Below are positions 21,957 through 30,724 of a stretch of DNA of 54,661 nucleotides, in pieces. The stretch is from positions 1 through 54,661 of the forward strand of contig NZ_JAJNAG010000022.1 of the NCBI RefSeq assembly GCF_021010575.1, in the 5' to 3' direction. A model generated the notes under the pieces. That model had not been told where the DNA came from and made no database searches. It worked only from the letters and a program-made list of their open reading frames with translations. This stretch comes from Limnobaculum eriocheiris. Its GTDB lineage: Bacteria > Pseudomonadota > Gammaproteobacteria > Enterobacterales > Enterobacteriaceae. The position numbers were made by a program, and so were the translations under genes. Position 1 is the stretch's first letter. Each line of letters starts with the position of its first letter.

Positions 21957-23230
21957 TCAACACCTCCACCGGTATCAATGTTGAACTGTGTCAGCAGATA
22001 TTGTTCGGCTCTTTCGTTCCAGATACCCTGAGTCTCATCCACCAGTCGTGCCAGCTCTTTGAACAGTGGGTCGGTTTTTCCTTTTTCAGCGAAATCAGCG
22101 ATTGCAGTCAGCGGCATCGTTACACCGTTATAGATAAGTTTTTTACCGCCAGGAATGTTTGGCAGATTGAGCACTGTGTCAGGTACGGCATCGAGGCCAC
22201 CAATATGGGTCACCATAAATGATGGCTGCAACTGACCGGTGGCACTGAGTGCAATGGCTTCTTTCATATCATCGGTGGAACCACCGGAAGTGCCAACAAC
22301 GTGAGTGCTGTTGTAGTGCACATTGTAGAAGTTAAACGGAACCTTAAAGTTCTTATCTGTTGGACCAGCAAAGAAATTCAGACAACCATCTTCTGCCAGT
22401 AATTCATCAGCCATTTCTACTATGGAAGGTACGGCGGCATAAACAAACACATCGTCAAACCCCTCTCCATTGGTCAGCACCCGCAGGAATTCTACTGGGT
22501 TGGTTATACCGGTGGTATTTACATAAATTAGCTCAATGCCCTTTTCAGCGGCGAGTTCAACCGGAAGAAGCTTTTTAGCCTGAGCCAGGCGTGTTTCGTC
22601 AATATCGACCACGACTATGCGCGCAGGCTGAATGTTCCCATTAATGGCGTAATCAATAGCACCAATCCCCATCGGGCCAGCGCAGGCAAGTAGCGCCAGA
22701 TTACCACCGGGTTTGATCCCCATCCGATGTTCGTATACATACTGGGTCGTGTGGTAATTGGCATTATACGCGCCAATAATGCAGCACATTGGCTCGGCCA
22801 GTGAAGCGGCAGCAAAATATGAACCCTGATAGGGTAAAACACATCCCAGATTGATGGCTACTTCCGGAATAATCATATATGTCGCATTGCCACCGAAATA
22901 TTCATAGCTATACCCGGCAGAGTAACCAGAAGGTAAACCCATCGCAGGTTGCAACACAAAACGCTGGCCTTTCTTATACTTATCCTGAAGATTTTTTCCC
23001 ACCTCCACAATGACACCGGCGCATTCATGGCCAGTAATTGCCGGGTGATTTTCTAAATCGTCCGGAACACGTTTATGTTCACTACCGAGTGAGGCGGCTT
23101 TCCATGTCGATAAGCAAACGCTATCAGATATCACGCTTACTAATAGCTCATTGTCTGTAATTTCCGGTAATTCGAACTCACGTAAACGAACATCCTGTTT
23201 GCCATAGATAGCAGCGACTTTAGTTTTCAT
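21953..23230 (-). CDS. yggP: Zinc-dependent dehydrogenase YggP
   Basis: The 425-residue medium-chain dehydrogenase has the GHECAGVIVEVG zinc/active-site motif near residue 67 and a Rossmann segment (LLACAGPMGIGAIDYA, about 185-200). It is the ortholog of YggP in the E. coli cmt-ygg cluster. By analogy with sorbitol and mannitol phosphate dehydrogenases it probably oxidises the phosphorylated polyol delivered by CmtAB, though its substrate is unproven. It lies 12 bases downstream of cmtA. Confidence 0.9.
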   Translation of the reverse strand: MKTKVAAIYGKQDVRLREFELPEITDNELLVSVISDSVCLSTWKAASLGSEHKRVPDDLENHPAITGHECAGVIVEVGKNLQDKYKKGQRFVLQPAMGLPSGYSAGYSYEYFGGNATYMIIPEVAINLGCVLPYQGSYFAAASLAEPMCCIIGAYNANYHTTQYVYEHRMGIKPGGNLALLACAGPMGIGAIDYAINGNIQPARIVVVDIDETRLAQAKKLLPVELAAEKGIELIYVNTTGITNPVEFLRVLTNGEGFDDVFVYAAVPSIVEMADELLAEDGCLNFFAGPTDKNFKVPFNFYNVHYNSTHVVGTSGGSTDDMKEAIALSATGQLQPSFMVTHIGGLDAVPDTVLNLPNIPGGKKLIYNGVTMPLTAIADFAEKGKTDPLFKELARLVDETQGIWNERAEQYLLTQFNIDTGGGVE

Positions 23231-23242
23231 AATGGCCTCATA

Positions 23243-24631
23243 TTAACTTTTAGTGTCTGTGATAAGTTTTTCATACAGGTTGTCTAACTTAGGATCGCCA
23301 ATATAGTTTTTGATTAAAATTAATGGCTTATCACTGACCAGTTTTACCCGCCCTTCGAGATTTGCATGAGTCACTATGATGTCTATATCGGTAGGGACAT
23401 TTTCAATCGCGTAGTGTTTAACATTGATATCAAGGCCCGCTTTTCCTAATCGTTTACGGAAGGTGGTCGCTCCCATTGCGCTGGAGCCCATACCGGCATC
23501 ACATACGAAAGCAATACTTTGGATCTGAGGGATGGACAGAGCCCCCTCTTGCTTCATCGCTTTGACCGCGTCGGCTGATTTTTCGAAATCATCTTCGTTT
23601 TCAACGGCAACATTCTTTTCCATTTTCAGAATCAGCGATGTGATCACAAAGGAAACCATTGCCCCAACGGTTACACCGGCAATAGTGGCAAAAAACGACC
23701 CTTTAGGGGTTAGTGCCAGATAGGCGAAGATGGAGCCAGGGCTCGGGCCTGCAACAAGACCGCCGCCGAGTAAATTAAAGGTGTAGATGCCAGACATGCC
23801 ACCGGCAATCATGGCTATCAGGGTGAGTGGTTTCATCAGCACATACGGAAAGTACAGTTCGTGAATACCACCAAGGAAATGGATGATCATGGCGCCCGGA
23901 GCAGATTTCTTGCTCATACCTTTACCAAAGACAGCAAATCCGAGTAGTAGCCCCAGGCCCGGACCGGGGTTTGATGCAACCATAAAGAAGATAGATTTTC
24001 CGGCTTCAGAAGCCTGTTGCATCCCAAGTGGATAATAAACCCCCTGATCGATGGCATTGTTAAGGAAAAGGATTTTGGCAGGCTCATTAATCAATGAGAG
24101 CAAAGGTAAATACCCGGTTTGTACCAGCGCTTCGATACCCTGTTTTACGAAGTTGTTAGCGACAAGAACCGCCGGGCCAATGACTTCATACCCCAAAAGG
24201 CAGAGCAACATACCCGCAATACCAAGAGAGAAGTTATTGATAACCATCTCAAAACCGGCGGGGATGCGCTTCTCCAGAAGACGGTCTATATGTTTTATGA
24301 CCCATCCGCCTAAAGGACCAATGATCATTGCACCGATAAACATAGGGATATTTGCACCAACGATGACGCCCATGGTACCAATCCCTCCCATAACGGCTCC
24401 TCGTTTGCCGCTGACCAGAAGACCACCCGTTGTACCAATCATTATCGGGAGCAAATAGGTCACCATCGGACCAACGATTTCGGCAAATTGTTCGTTAGGC
24501 ATCCAGCCAGTCGGTATAAATAATGCAGTAATGAAACCCCAGGCAATGAATGCACCAATATTAGGGATGACCATGGCAGTCAAAAATCCCCCAAAAGCCT
24601 GGACTTTTGCGCGAGCAGACTTATTTTCCAT
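23243..24631 (-). CDS. cmtA: Mannitol-type PTS enzyme IIBC, CmtA
   Basis: The 462-residue inner-membrane transporter begins with a hydrophobic EIIC domain (about 15-335: AFGGFLTAMVIPNIGAF, then the GGIHELYFP loop). After a charged linker comes a EIIB domain with phosphorylation site Cys377 in FVCDAGMGSSAMG. The EIIA domain is a separate protein, CmtB, as in E. coli. It takes up and phosphorylates a mannitol-like hexitol; the true substrate is inferred from the family. Confidence 0.94.
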   Translation of the reverse strand: MENKSARAKVQAFGGFLTAMVIPNIGAFIAWGFITALFIPTGWMPNEQFAEIVGPMVTYLLPIMIGTTGGLLVSGKRGAVMGGIGTMGVIVGANIPMFIGAMIIGPLGGWVIKHIDRLLEKRIPAGFEMVINNFSLGIAGMLLCLLGYEVIGPAVLVANNFVKQGIEALVQTGYLPLLSLINEPAKILFLNNAIDQGVYYPLGMQQASEAGKSIFFMVASNPGPGLGLLLGFAVFGKGMSKKSAPGAMIIHFLGGIHELYFPYVLMKPLTLIAMIAGGMSGIYTFNLLGGGLVAGPSPGSIFAYLALTPKGSFFATIAGVTVGAMVSFVITSLILKMEKNVAVENEDDFEKSADAVKAMKQEGALSIPQIQSIAFVCDAGMGSSAMGATTFRKRLGKAGLDINVKHYAIENVPTDIDIIVTHANLEGRVKLVSDKPLILIKNYIGDPKLDNLYEKLITDTKS

Positions 24632-24657
24632 ATTATTTTCCTATAGGGAGGTTGATG

Positions 24658-25101
24658 CTAGACGCGAGATAAGATTTCTGTGAGTTGCTGTTCTGTGTTG
24701 GCTTCCAGAAGCGCACTTAAATGCTCATCTTCACACAGCAATTCACTGAGTGACTGAATGGCACCGATATGAGCGTTCGAATCTGAAGCGGCCAGACCAA
24801 TCAGCAAACGTACAGGTTCATTATTCTCACCAAAATGAACTTCATTTTTTAATAGTGTTAATGACAGTCCCGTTTTTAAGGCTCCACATTCTGGTCTTGC
24901 GTGGGGAAGCGCCACTCCGGGGATAAGAATATAATATGGACCGTTATTTTCTGTGGATTCTTTGATTGCCTTAATGTAATCCTCATTGACAATCCCGTGT
25001 CTTAATAGCGGAGCCATACAAAAATCAATGGCCTCTTGCCATGAGGTTGCTGCGTTTTTAACTGAAATCGATGCTTCCGGGAAAAAGTCGATTAATCGCA
25101 T
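24658..25101 (-). CDS. cmtB: Mannitol-type PTS enzyme IIA, CmtB
   Basis: The 147-residue EIIA protein of the fructose-mannitol family has its phosphorylated histidine at His67 in PGVALPHARPE. It receives phosphate from HPr and passes it to Cys377 of CmtA. It is the first gene of the operon cmtB-cmtA-yggP-yggF-yggD-yggC. Two CRP-type sites lie 175-240 bp upstream of the start. Confidence 0.93.
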   Translation of the reverse strand: MRLIDFFPEASISVKNAATSWQEAIDFCMAPLLRHGIVNEDYIKAIKESTENNGPYYILIPGVALPHARPECGALKTGLSLTLLKNEVHFGENNEPVRLLIGLAASDSNAHIGAIQSLSELLCEDEHLSALLEANTEQQLTEILSRV

Positions 25102-25272
25102 AGGAATCTCTCATTTTATTTTTTTAGGTTATGTGACGCTTCTGAAAGGAAAATACGCGACCGTTTTAGCGAATGCAATGCAGGGGGAATTCGTTGTTTT
25201 TGAATTTGAGCTTATTTTTTAATTGTTTAAAATCAAATTATTGAGATTTTTTCGAATGCAATATGGCCAGTT

Positions 25273-25294
25273 ATTTGTGATTTCTATCACAAAT
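25273..25294. promoter_or_regulatory. CRP (cAMP receptor protein) site, cmt-proximal
   Basis: TGTGA-TTTCTA-TCACA has two perfect half-sites with the six-base spacer (core 25276-25291). It is flanked by an extended palindrome TTATTTGTGAT/ATCACAAATAA. The position upstream of a PTS operon fits catabolite activation. Confidence 0.85.
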
Positions 25295-25317
25295 AACTGT
25301 TTGAGTAATATTTTGTT

Positions 25318-25339
25318 ATTTGTGATAAAAATCACATTA
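25318..25339. promoter_or_regulatory. CRP site, cmt-distal
   Basis: TGTGA-TAAAAA-TCACA (core 25321-25336) is a second perfect site whose centre is 45 bp from the first. Paired sites at helical spacing are known at strongly CRP-dependent promoters. Confidence 0.83.
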
Positions 25340-25508
25340 TGGCTATTGCATTGATTAAATTTTGTGATCGTTGATATATGTTGACGTATAACTATATGGT
25401 TCTTATCGATAAATAATAACTATGGTAGCCAAATGCGTTTATGCAGAATGGTGATTATGGTGACTAATAATTATAAAACAATAAGTTAATTATGTTATCT
25501 GTCTGGTC

Positions 25509-25679
25509 ATGGCATTCGGCCCGGATCAAAAGACATCTTACATGGTGACGGATGGTCAGGAATGGGATGTGAATAGCCGATATGAAAAACTGCCATTGAT
25601 GTCAGTACGTTGGCGGGATAATGATGTAATGACGAGTATTGAGCTGAAACCCCTTTCCGACCAGCGCCGGAAAGGGTAA
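25509..25679 (+). other. Short open frame, possible small or remnant gene
   Basis: An ATG at 25509 opens a 56-codon frame ending at TAA 25679 (begins MAFGPDQKTSYMV, ends LSDQRRKG). The amino-acid composition is protein-like (WDVNSRYEKL, SVRWRDND), but no ribosome site is seen and the frame opens only at 25485. It could be the 3' remnant of a lost gene. I do not recognise it. Confidence 0.25.
25650..25677. terminator. Hairpin downstream of asd
   Basis: Arms CCCCTTTCCG and CGGAAAGGGT (25650-25659, 25668-25677) lie 12 bases past the asd stop on the minus strand. Downstream of the stem the minus strand reads TTTCAG, a weak T tract. It also overlaps the end of the short open frame. Confidence 0.5.
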
Positions 25680-25688
25680 ACATTAGCA

Positions 25689-26801
25689 TCAAGCCTGTTG
25701 CAGTAAAATACGCAACATACGGCGCAGCGGTTCGGCAGCACCCCACAACAGCTGGTCACCCACGGTGAAGGCTGACAGGTATTCTGGTCCCATATTCAGC
25801 TTACGCAGACGACCTACCGGAGTAGAAAGTGTGCCGGTAACCGCCGCCGGAGTCAGCTCACGCATAGAGAGCTCCCGATCATTTGGTACCACTTTCACCC
25901 ATTGGTTATGCTCTGCCAGCATGCTTTCAATATCTGCCAGAGGAACATCTTTTTTCATCTTCAGGGTAAATGCCTGACTGTGACAGCGCAGAGCGCCAAT
26001 ACGAACGCACAGGCCATCGACCGGAATGATGGAACTGGTGTTCAGAATCTTGTTGGTTTCCGCCTGACCTTTCCACTCTTCACGGCTCTGGCCGTTTTCT
26101 AACTGCTTATCAATCCATGGGATTAAGCTACCGGCCAGCGGTACGCCGAAGTTATCGACAGGTAATACGCCGCTGCGCATTTCCGCGGTCACTTTACGTT
26201 CGATATCCAGAATGGCAGATGCCGGATCCTGTAGCTCTTTAGCAACGGTAGCGTGCAGCATGCCCATTTGGGTTAACAGTTCACGCATATGGCGAGCGCC
26301 ACCGCCGGAAGCGGCCTGATAGGTGGCAACGGAAGCCCACTCCACCAGATTATTAGCAAACAGACCACCCAGCGCCATCAGCATCAGGCTAACGGTGCAG
26401 TTACCGCCAACAAAAGTTTTGATGCCCTGATTCAAACCCTGATGGATCACCTGATGGTTCACCGGATCGAGAATAATAATAGCGTCATCTTTCATGCGCA
26501 GCGTTGAAGCTGCATCAATCCAGTAGCCGTTCCAGCCGGTAGCTCGCAGCTTAGGGTAGATGTCACTGGTATAGTCACCGCCCTGACAGGTGATAATAAT
26601 ATCCAGTGCGCGTAACGCGTCGATATCATTGGCATCCTGCAGCGTACCGCTTTGACCGGTGAAGGTGGGTGCTGCCTGACCCGTTTGTGAAGTAGAGAAA
26701 AATACCGGGCGGATGGCATCAAAATCACGTTCTTCTATCATGCGTTGCATCAGAACGGAACCGACCATGCCGCGCCAGCCAACAAAACCGACGTTTTTCA
26801 T
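25689..26801 (-). CDS. asd: Aspartate-semialdehyde dehydrogenase
   Basis: It reduces L-aspartyl-4-phosphate to aspartate semialdehyde with NADPH, the branch to lysine, diaminopimelate, threonine and methionine. The 370-residue protein (E. coli 367) has the NADP motif [11 protein letters not shown] at the N terminus, catalytic Cys135 in [10 protein letters not shown], and [12 protein letters not shown] with the acid-base histidine. It is transcribed alone. The gap of about 190 bp to rhtB holds its promoter. Confidence 0.97.
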   Translation of the reverse strand: MKNVGFVGWRGMVGSVLMQRMIEERDFDAIRPVFFSTSQTGQAAPTFTGQSGTLQDANDIDALRALDIIITCQGGDYTSDIYPKLRATGWNGYWIDAASTLRMKDDAIIILDPVNHQVIHQGLNQGIKTFVGGNCTVSLMLMALGGLFANNLVEWASVATYQAASGGGARHMRELLTQMGMLHATVAKELQDPASAILDIERKVTAEMRSGVLPVDNFGVPLAGSLIPWIDKQLENGQSREEWKGQAETNKILNTSSIIPVDGLCVRIGALRCHSQAFTLKMKKDVPLADIESMLAEHNQWVKVVPNDRELSMRELTPAAVTGTLSTPVGRLRKLNMGPEYLSAFTVGDQLLWGAAEPLRRMLRILLQQA

Positions 26802-26990
26802 ATTAGCAATCCTAACTTTGCAGTAATCAATGTGAGTGTGTCTTTGCCGCGTTACTTTGTACTGAATTATCCTGAGCAGACCCCTTCAACCTTACAAAAT
26901 GTATCGAAGCGCGCAAGTAAAATAATTCGATATAGAAAAATTATTCAGCAGTAAAACTTATAATCCAATAATCATCGCACCAGTTGCCCT

Positions 26991-27617
26991 TTAGCTGTTA
27001 CTTCGACGGGCAAACAGTAACAGAGTGCCAACCATCATAAACAGTGTACCAAACAGGCGATTCAGCAGCTTCATCTGATGAGGCTGACGTAACCACCTGG
27101 CAACATGAGTCGCCAGCGTGGCGTAGCCTGCCATCACCACGACATCTACGGCAATACTGGTGACGCCTAAAATCAGGTACTGTATGCCCTGCGGCTGGTG
27201 CGGAATAATAAATTGTGGGAACAGGGCGGCTAAAAACACAATGCTCTTAGGGTTGGTTAAATTGACCAACACGGCGCGTTTAAATAGCCCACTGCTCGGT
27301 AATGCTTTAGACACCGCATTTAAATCGATGGCTCCGGCGGTGCGCCACTGCTGAATTCCTAACCAGATCAGATAACCGGCCCCCAGCCACTTCAACATTT
27401 CGAAGGCCACTGCGGATTGAGAAAGCAGGGTTCCCAGACCGATACCGACCAGCACAATATGTATCGCTAATCCAACCTGTAAACCGGCAATGGCGGGAAT
27501 CGTGCCGCGAAACCCATAGGTGGTTCCGGTGCTCATGGTATTAATCGCCCCCGGGCCAGGGGAAAGGCTAAGGATAATGGTTGTTATCAGGTAGGTTAGC
27601 CACCATTCGAAAGTCAC
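26991..27617 (-). CDS. rhtB: Homoserine/homoserine lactone efflux protein RhtB
   Basis: This LysE/RhtB-family exporter has 208 residues (E. coli 206) and about six membrane helices. The [11 protein letters not shown] motif lies in the first helix pair, with [17 protein letters not shown] in the middle. E. coli orders rhtC-rhtB-pldB-yigL; here rhtC is absent, and a foreign gene separates rhtB from pldB. It is the divergent-side neighbour of that block rather than a co-transcribed partner. Confidence 0.92.
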   Translation of the reverse strand: MTFEWWLTYLITTIILSLSPGPGAINTMSTGTTYGFRGTIPAIAGLQVGLAIHIVLVGIGLGTLLSQSAVAFEMLKWLGAGYLIWLGIQQWRTAGAIDLNAVSKALPSSGLFKRAVLVNLTNPKSIVFLAALFPQFIIPHQPQGIQYLILGVTSIAVDVVVMAGYATLATHVARWLRQPHQMKLLNRLFGTLFMMVGTLLLFARRSNS

Positions 27618-27815
27618 AATAGATCACCATCAGTGTGCTGCCGCACAAGAAAAATACAGGGATCAAATAGTTTTATCTGATGTTTTGACATAAGTCACTA
27701 GGGGAGTGGAATTTTATCGCTATCTCTGAAGGGCTGGCCGTCATTTTTTATGAGTATCAGGCGAGGGCCGAACATCAGTCTGGAAGGAGCCAGATAAATA
27801 AAAATTACGGGTCAG

Positions 27816-28613
27816 TTACTGTTTGCTTAAAAAGCGAATGGCGGAGACTTTTGCTTTAAGTATTTTCTGTTCATCGCCTTTCTCAACGCTGGAAGCGCTT
27901 ACCCACTTTTTATTCCACAGTATCTGGGCTGATTCAATCATACAGCCGAGGGTAAACAGCGCTGTTTCTGCTTCGATAGCGGCAATAAAATCCTCTCGTG
28001 ACCGACGGGTAATACTCTTTACCGTAACGCCATGAAATGACATTTGCATTAACGATGATGCAGACCATGCCCGACAAAGGCTATCCTCATCATTTCTCAT
28101 ATGCTGGCAAAGTAACTGAATATCAGAAGTGGAGCCAATCCATCCCAACACAATAATGATATTTCGCCTCTGCTCATTATCTTGGGTATTAGTAAATTGT
28201 ATTAAGTAAGGGATGAGCTTTTTGCGGCGATCGCAATAGAAATCTCTGTGGGTATATTTAGTCAGGCAAGAGGCTATCAGATGGGCTATTCGGCAGTGAT
28301 ATTTTTCCTGTGTATTCGTTAGTTTTTCAAATAGAAAGTCAATTCCATCAATATCATGCCGATAAAACGAATGGGATAACTCTGTGTGTCTTATTGGTGA
28401 ACTATCCCATTGTTGGCAGATAAGCGAGAAATGGTAATCCAATAGGTTACTTCTACCAAGATCGGTAGCATAGTTGAGCATATCTATTTTGGTGCTGTCG
28501 CCAGCCAGCAACTCGCGGTAGCGCATGGCCATTTGATCTTCAGTAAGGGCCTCTTTCTCCAGCTTCTCTTTTTCTAACTTAGCTAAAATGTCATCAGTTG
28601 TTTGAGAGCTCAT
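27816..28613 (-). CDS. Uncharacterised helical-repeat (HEAT-like) protein
   Basis: The 265-residue protein is not a recognised core gene. The N terminus is a highly charged helix (AKLEKEKLEKEALTED, about 11-26). The middle (about 130-200) shows HEAT-like helical hairpins (LIPYLIQFTN, IIIVLGWIGSTSDIQLLCQHM, LCRAWSASSLMQMS). There is no signal peptide or membrane segment. Codon use and base composition are more AT rich than in its neighbours, suggesting acquisition. It sits between rhtB and pldB, which are adjacent in E. coli. An AGGAA ribosome site precedes the ATG. HEAT proteins are generally scaffolds; the partner is unknown, and distant immunity-type roles are possible but unsupported. Confidence 0.7.
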   Translation of the reverse strand: MSSQTTDDILAKLEKEKLEKEALTEDQMAMRYRELLAGDSTKIDMLNYATDLGRSNLLDYHFSLICQQWDSSPIRHTELSHSFYRHDIDGIDFLFEKLTNTQEKYHCRIAHLIASCLTKYTHRDFYCDRRKKLIPYLIQFTNTQDNEQRRNIIIVLGWIGSTSDIQLLCQHMRNDEDSLCRAWSASSLMQMSFHGVTVKSITRRSREDFIAAIEAETALFTLGCMIESAQILWNKKWVSASSVEKGDEQKILKAKVSAIRFLSKQ

Positions 28614-28760
28614 ACATGTTCCTTGTTAATCAAAGCGATATGGCTTATTTATCTTTGGACCACTCACCTTTTCCATATCGTGCTCTATTTTATAATATTC
28701 TATTGATAATTTCTGCCGCATGGGTGATAACCAGATATCAACACAGGACATGTGAAACCA

Positions 28761-29762
28761 ATGACAGTCGATTTTTCATCCTTCAAAAATGAGTGGCTAA
28801 ACCGTGAAAAGTGTTTTTCTTCGTTTGTCGCCGGGCCGTTATTGAGTTTTTGGCAACAGCGGGAAGAGAGTAGCTTTAATGGTGCCGATGGTGTGCCAAT
28901 TAAATACGTGAAATTCACCGCAGAAGAGAATCAGCGCGCGATTGTGGTGGTGACGGGCCGTACTGAAGGGTACATTAAGTATCAGGAACTGGCCTATGAC
29001 CTGTTCCGCTGCGGTTATGACGTCTGGATTCTGGATCATCGCGGTCAGGGTTTTTCCGGGCGCCTGCTGGATGATGGGCAGCGTGGTCACGTTGAGAAGT
29101 TTGATGACTATGTGGATGACTTTGAATTCTTTTGGCGCACGATTTTTGAAGTCGAAAATCATAAACCGACATTTCTGCTGGCGCACTCTATGGGCGGCGC
29201 GATTGCCGCGCTTTTTTTAGCCCGGCATCCGGACTCTGTTAACGCTGCGGCGCTCTGTTCGCCAATGCTGGGGATTGCTCTGCCAATGCCGTCCTGGCTG
29301 GCGAAAAAGATTACTGACCTGACGGAACGCTGGCAGGGGGCCAGAGAGTATTATGCTATGGGTACCGGGCGCTGGTTGCCTATGCCCTATGCGGTGAATT
29401 TATTAACCCACAGTAAAGATCGCTACCGCCTGTTTTCCCGCCACTATGCCGATCGTCCGGAACTGCGGATTGGTGGCCCAACCTATCGCTGGGTACGTGA
29501 GTCAATGATGGCCGGTGAGCGTGCCATTGAGCTGGCACCGGAAATTACTACGCCGCTGATTATTTTGCAGGCAAGTCAGGAGCGTTTAGTGGATAATGAT
29601 GCCCATGTTGCCTTTTGTCAGGCTTTGGCTGACGCAGGTCACCCTTGTGAAGGTGGTTCGCCCAGGGTGATTGAGGGAGCTCGCCATGAAATTCTGTTTG
29701 AACATGACGAACTGCGCACTGAGGCATTGATGGACATATTAGGTTTTTTTGATCGCTATTGA
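28761..29762 (+). CDS. pldB: Lysophospholipase L2
   Basis: This alpha/beta hydrolase releases fatty acid from lysophospholipids at the inner membrane face. The nucleophile motif AHSMGG gives Ser143. DHRGQGFSGR and the late GARHEILFE (catalytic histidine) are also present. The start is ambiguous: GTG at 28752 lies only three bases after AGGA, and ATG at 28761 lies twelve bases after it. I use the ATG (333 residues; E. coli 340). It is followed by yigL, the conserved partner. Confidence 0.93.
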   Translation: MTVDFSSFKNEWLNREKCFSSFVAGPLLSFWQQREESSFNGADGVPIKYVKFTAEENQRAIVVVTGRTEGYIKYQELAYDLFRCGYDVWILDHRGQGFSGRLLDDGQRGHVEKFDDYVDDFEFFWRTIFEVENHKPTFLLAHSMGGAIAALFLARHPDSVNAAALCSPMLGIALPMPSWLAKKITDLTERWQGAREYYAMGTGRWLPMPYAVNLLTHSKDRYRLFSRHYADRPELRIGGPTYRWVRESMMAGERAIELAPEITTPLIILQASQERLVDNDAHVAFCQALADAGHPCEGGSPRVIEGARHEILFEHDELRTEALMDILGFFDRY

Positions 29763-29810
29763 TCTTCAAACCAGTCAATATAATTTTTCGTCAGAGGCTA
29801 GTTATTCTAT

Positions 29811-30620
29811 ATGTATCAAATTGTTGCATCGGATCTGGATGGTACTTTATTGCAGGCAGATCACAAATTATCTCCCTTTGCTAAAGAGACGCTGAAGTTA
29901 ATTTCTCAACATGGTGTGAATTTTATTTTTGCTACCGGCCGTCACCATGTGGACGTCGGGCAAATTCGGGATGGATTAGGAATTGACGCCTATATGATCA
30001 CCTCTAACGGTGCCCGGGTACACAATAGTCAGGGAGAGTTGATTTTTAGCCATAATCTGGATGAAGAGATTGCCTATGAGCTTTTCCGTATTGTGAATGA
30101 TGGTCTGGATATTGAAACTCACGTTTACCGTAACGATGATTGGCTGACCAATCGCGAAAGTGGTGAAGAGCTAAAAAAATATCATAAAGAGTCGGATTTT
30201 AGTTATAAGCTGTTTGAGCCAGATACTCTGGAAACCGACGGTATATGCAAAGTGTTTTATACCTGTAATGACCACGAGAGACTATTGCGCCTGGAAGAGA
30301 AGATTAACAGTCGCTGGCTCGGTCAGGTTAATGTCAGTTTCTCTCTGGATAGCTGTCTGGAAGTCATGGGGGCTGGCGTATCTAAAGGCCATGCGCTACA
30401 GGATGTTTCCGGTATTCTTGGCTATGAACTGAAAAACTGTATCACCTTTGGTGATGGCATGAATGATAAAGAGATGCTGTCGATGGCGGGTAAAGGCTGC
30501 ATTATGAAAAATGCCTCTTCGCGCTTAAAACAGACATTACCTCAGTTAGAAGTGATTGGTAGTAACGCGGATGATGCGGTAATTCATTATTTGCGTAAGT
30601 TGTATTTACCATCACTTTAA
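29811..30620 (+). CDS. yigL: HAD-family phosphatase YigL (pyridoxal phosphate phosphatase)
   Basis: The 269-residue Cof-type HAD hydrolase (E. coli 266) has the nucleophile motif SDLDGTLL (Asp8, Asp10), a large C2B cap and the TFGDGMNDKEML metal motif near the C terminus. E. coli YigL dephosphorylates pyridoxal-5-phosphate and sugar phosphates and aids recovery from glucose-phosphate stress via SgrS. The gene follows pldB by about 50 bp and probably shares its transcript. An SgrS-type control cannot be judged from the window. Confidence 0.93.
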   Translation: MYQIVASDLDGTLLQADHKLSPFAKETLKLISQHGVNFIFATGRHHVDVGQIRDGLGIDAYMITSNGARVHNSQGELIFSHNLDEEIAYELFRIVNDGLDIETHVYRNDDWLTNRESGEELKKYHKESDFSYKLFEPDTLETDGICKVFYTCNDHERLLRLEEKINSRWLGQVNVSFSLDSCLEVMGAGVSKGHALQDVSGILGYELKNCITFGDGMNDKEMLSMAGKGCIMKNASSRLKQTLPQLEVIGSNADDAVIHYLRKLYLPSL

Positions 30621-30640
30621 AACATGACGTATTCAATTGC

Positions 30641-30670
30641 GACCAGCACAAGTGCTGGTCGGGTTGTTTT
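30641..30670 (+). terminator. Terminator after yigL
   Basis: Perfect nine-base stem GACCAGCAC-AA-GTGCTGGTC, followed by GGGTTGTTTT. It lies 21 bases beyond the yigL stop. Confidence 0.8.
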
Positions 30671-30690
30671 ATGGCTAAAGCCATAAAACA
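30665..30690. terminator. Perfect twelve-base hairpin between yigL and glpQ
   Basis: TGTTTTATGGCT-AA-AGCCATAAAACA is a perfect inverted repeat directly after the yigL terminator. It ends 35 bases before the glpQ stop on the opposite strand. A role as second or bidirectional terminator is plausible, although T tracts lie within the stem rather than after it. Confidence 0.5.
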
Positions 30691-30724
30691 GGGCATGGTT
30701 CAAAGGAACGATGCCCCACGGTAA

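Larger units (their letters stand above)
25102..25688. other. Intergenic region upstream of the cmt operon and downstream of asd
   Basis: The half next to cmtB is strongly AT rich and holds two CRP palindromes. A promoter must lie between 25102 and about 25270; TTGCAT and AATAAT-like boxes can be found on the minus strand but cannot be singled out. The half next to asd (25485-25679) is less AT rich and contains a short plus-strand open frame, and a hairpin follows it. Confidence 0.6.
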
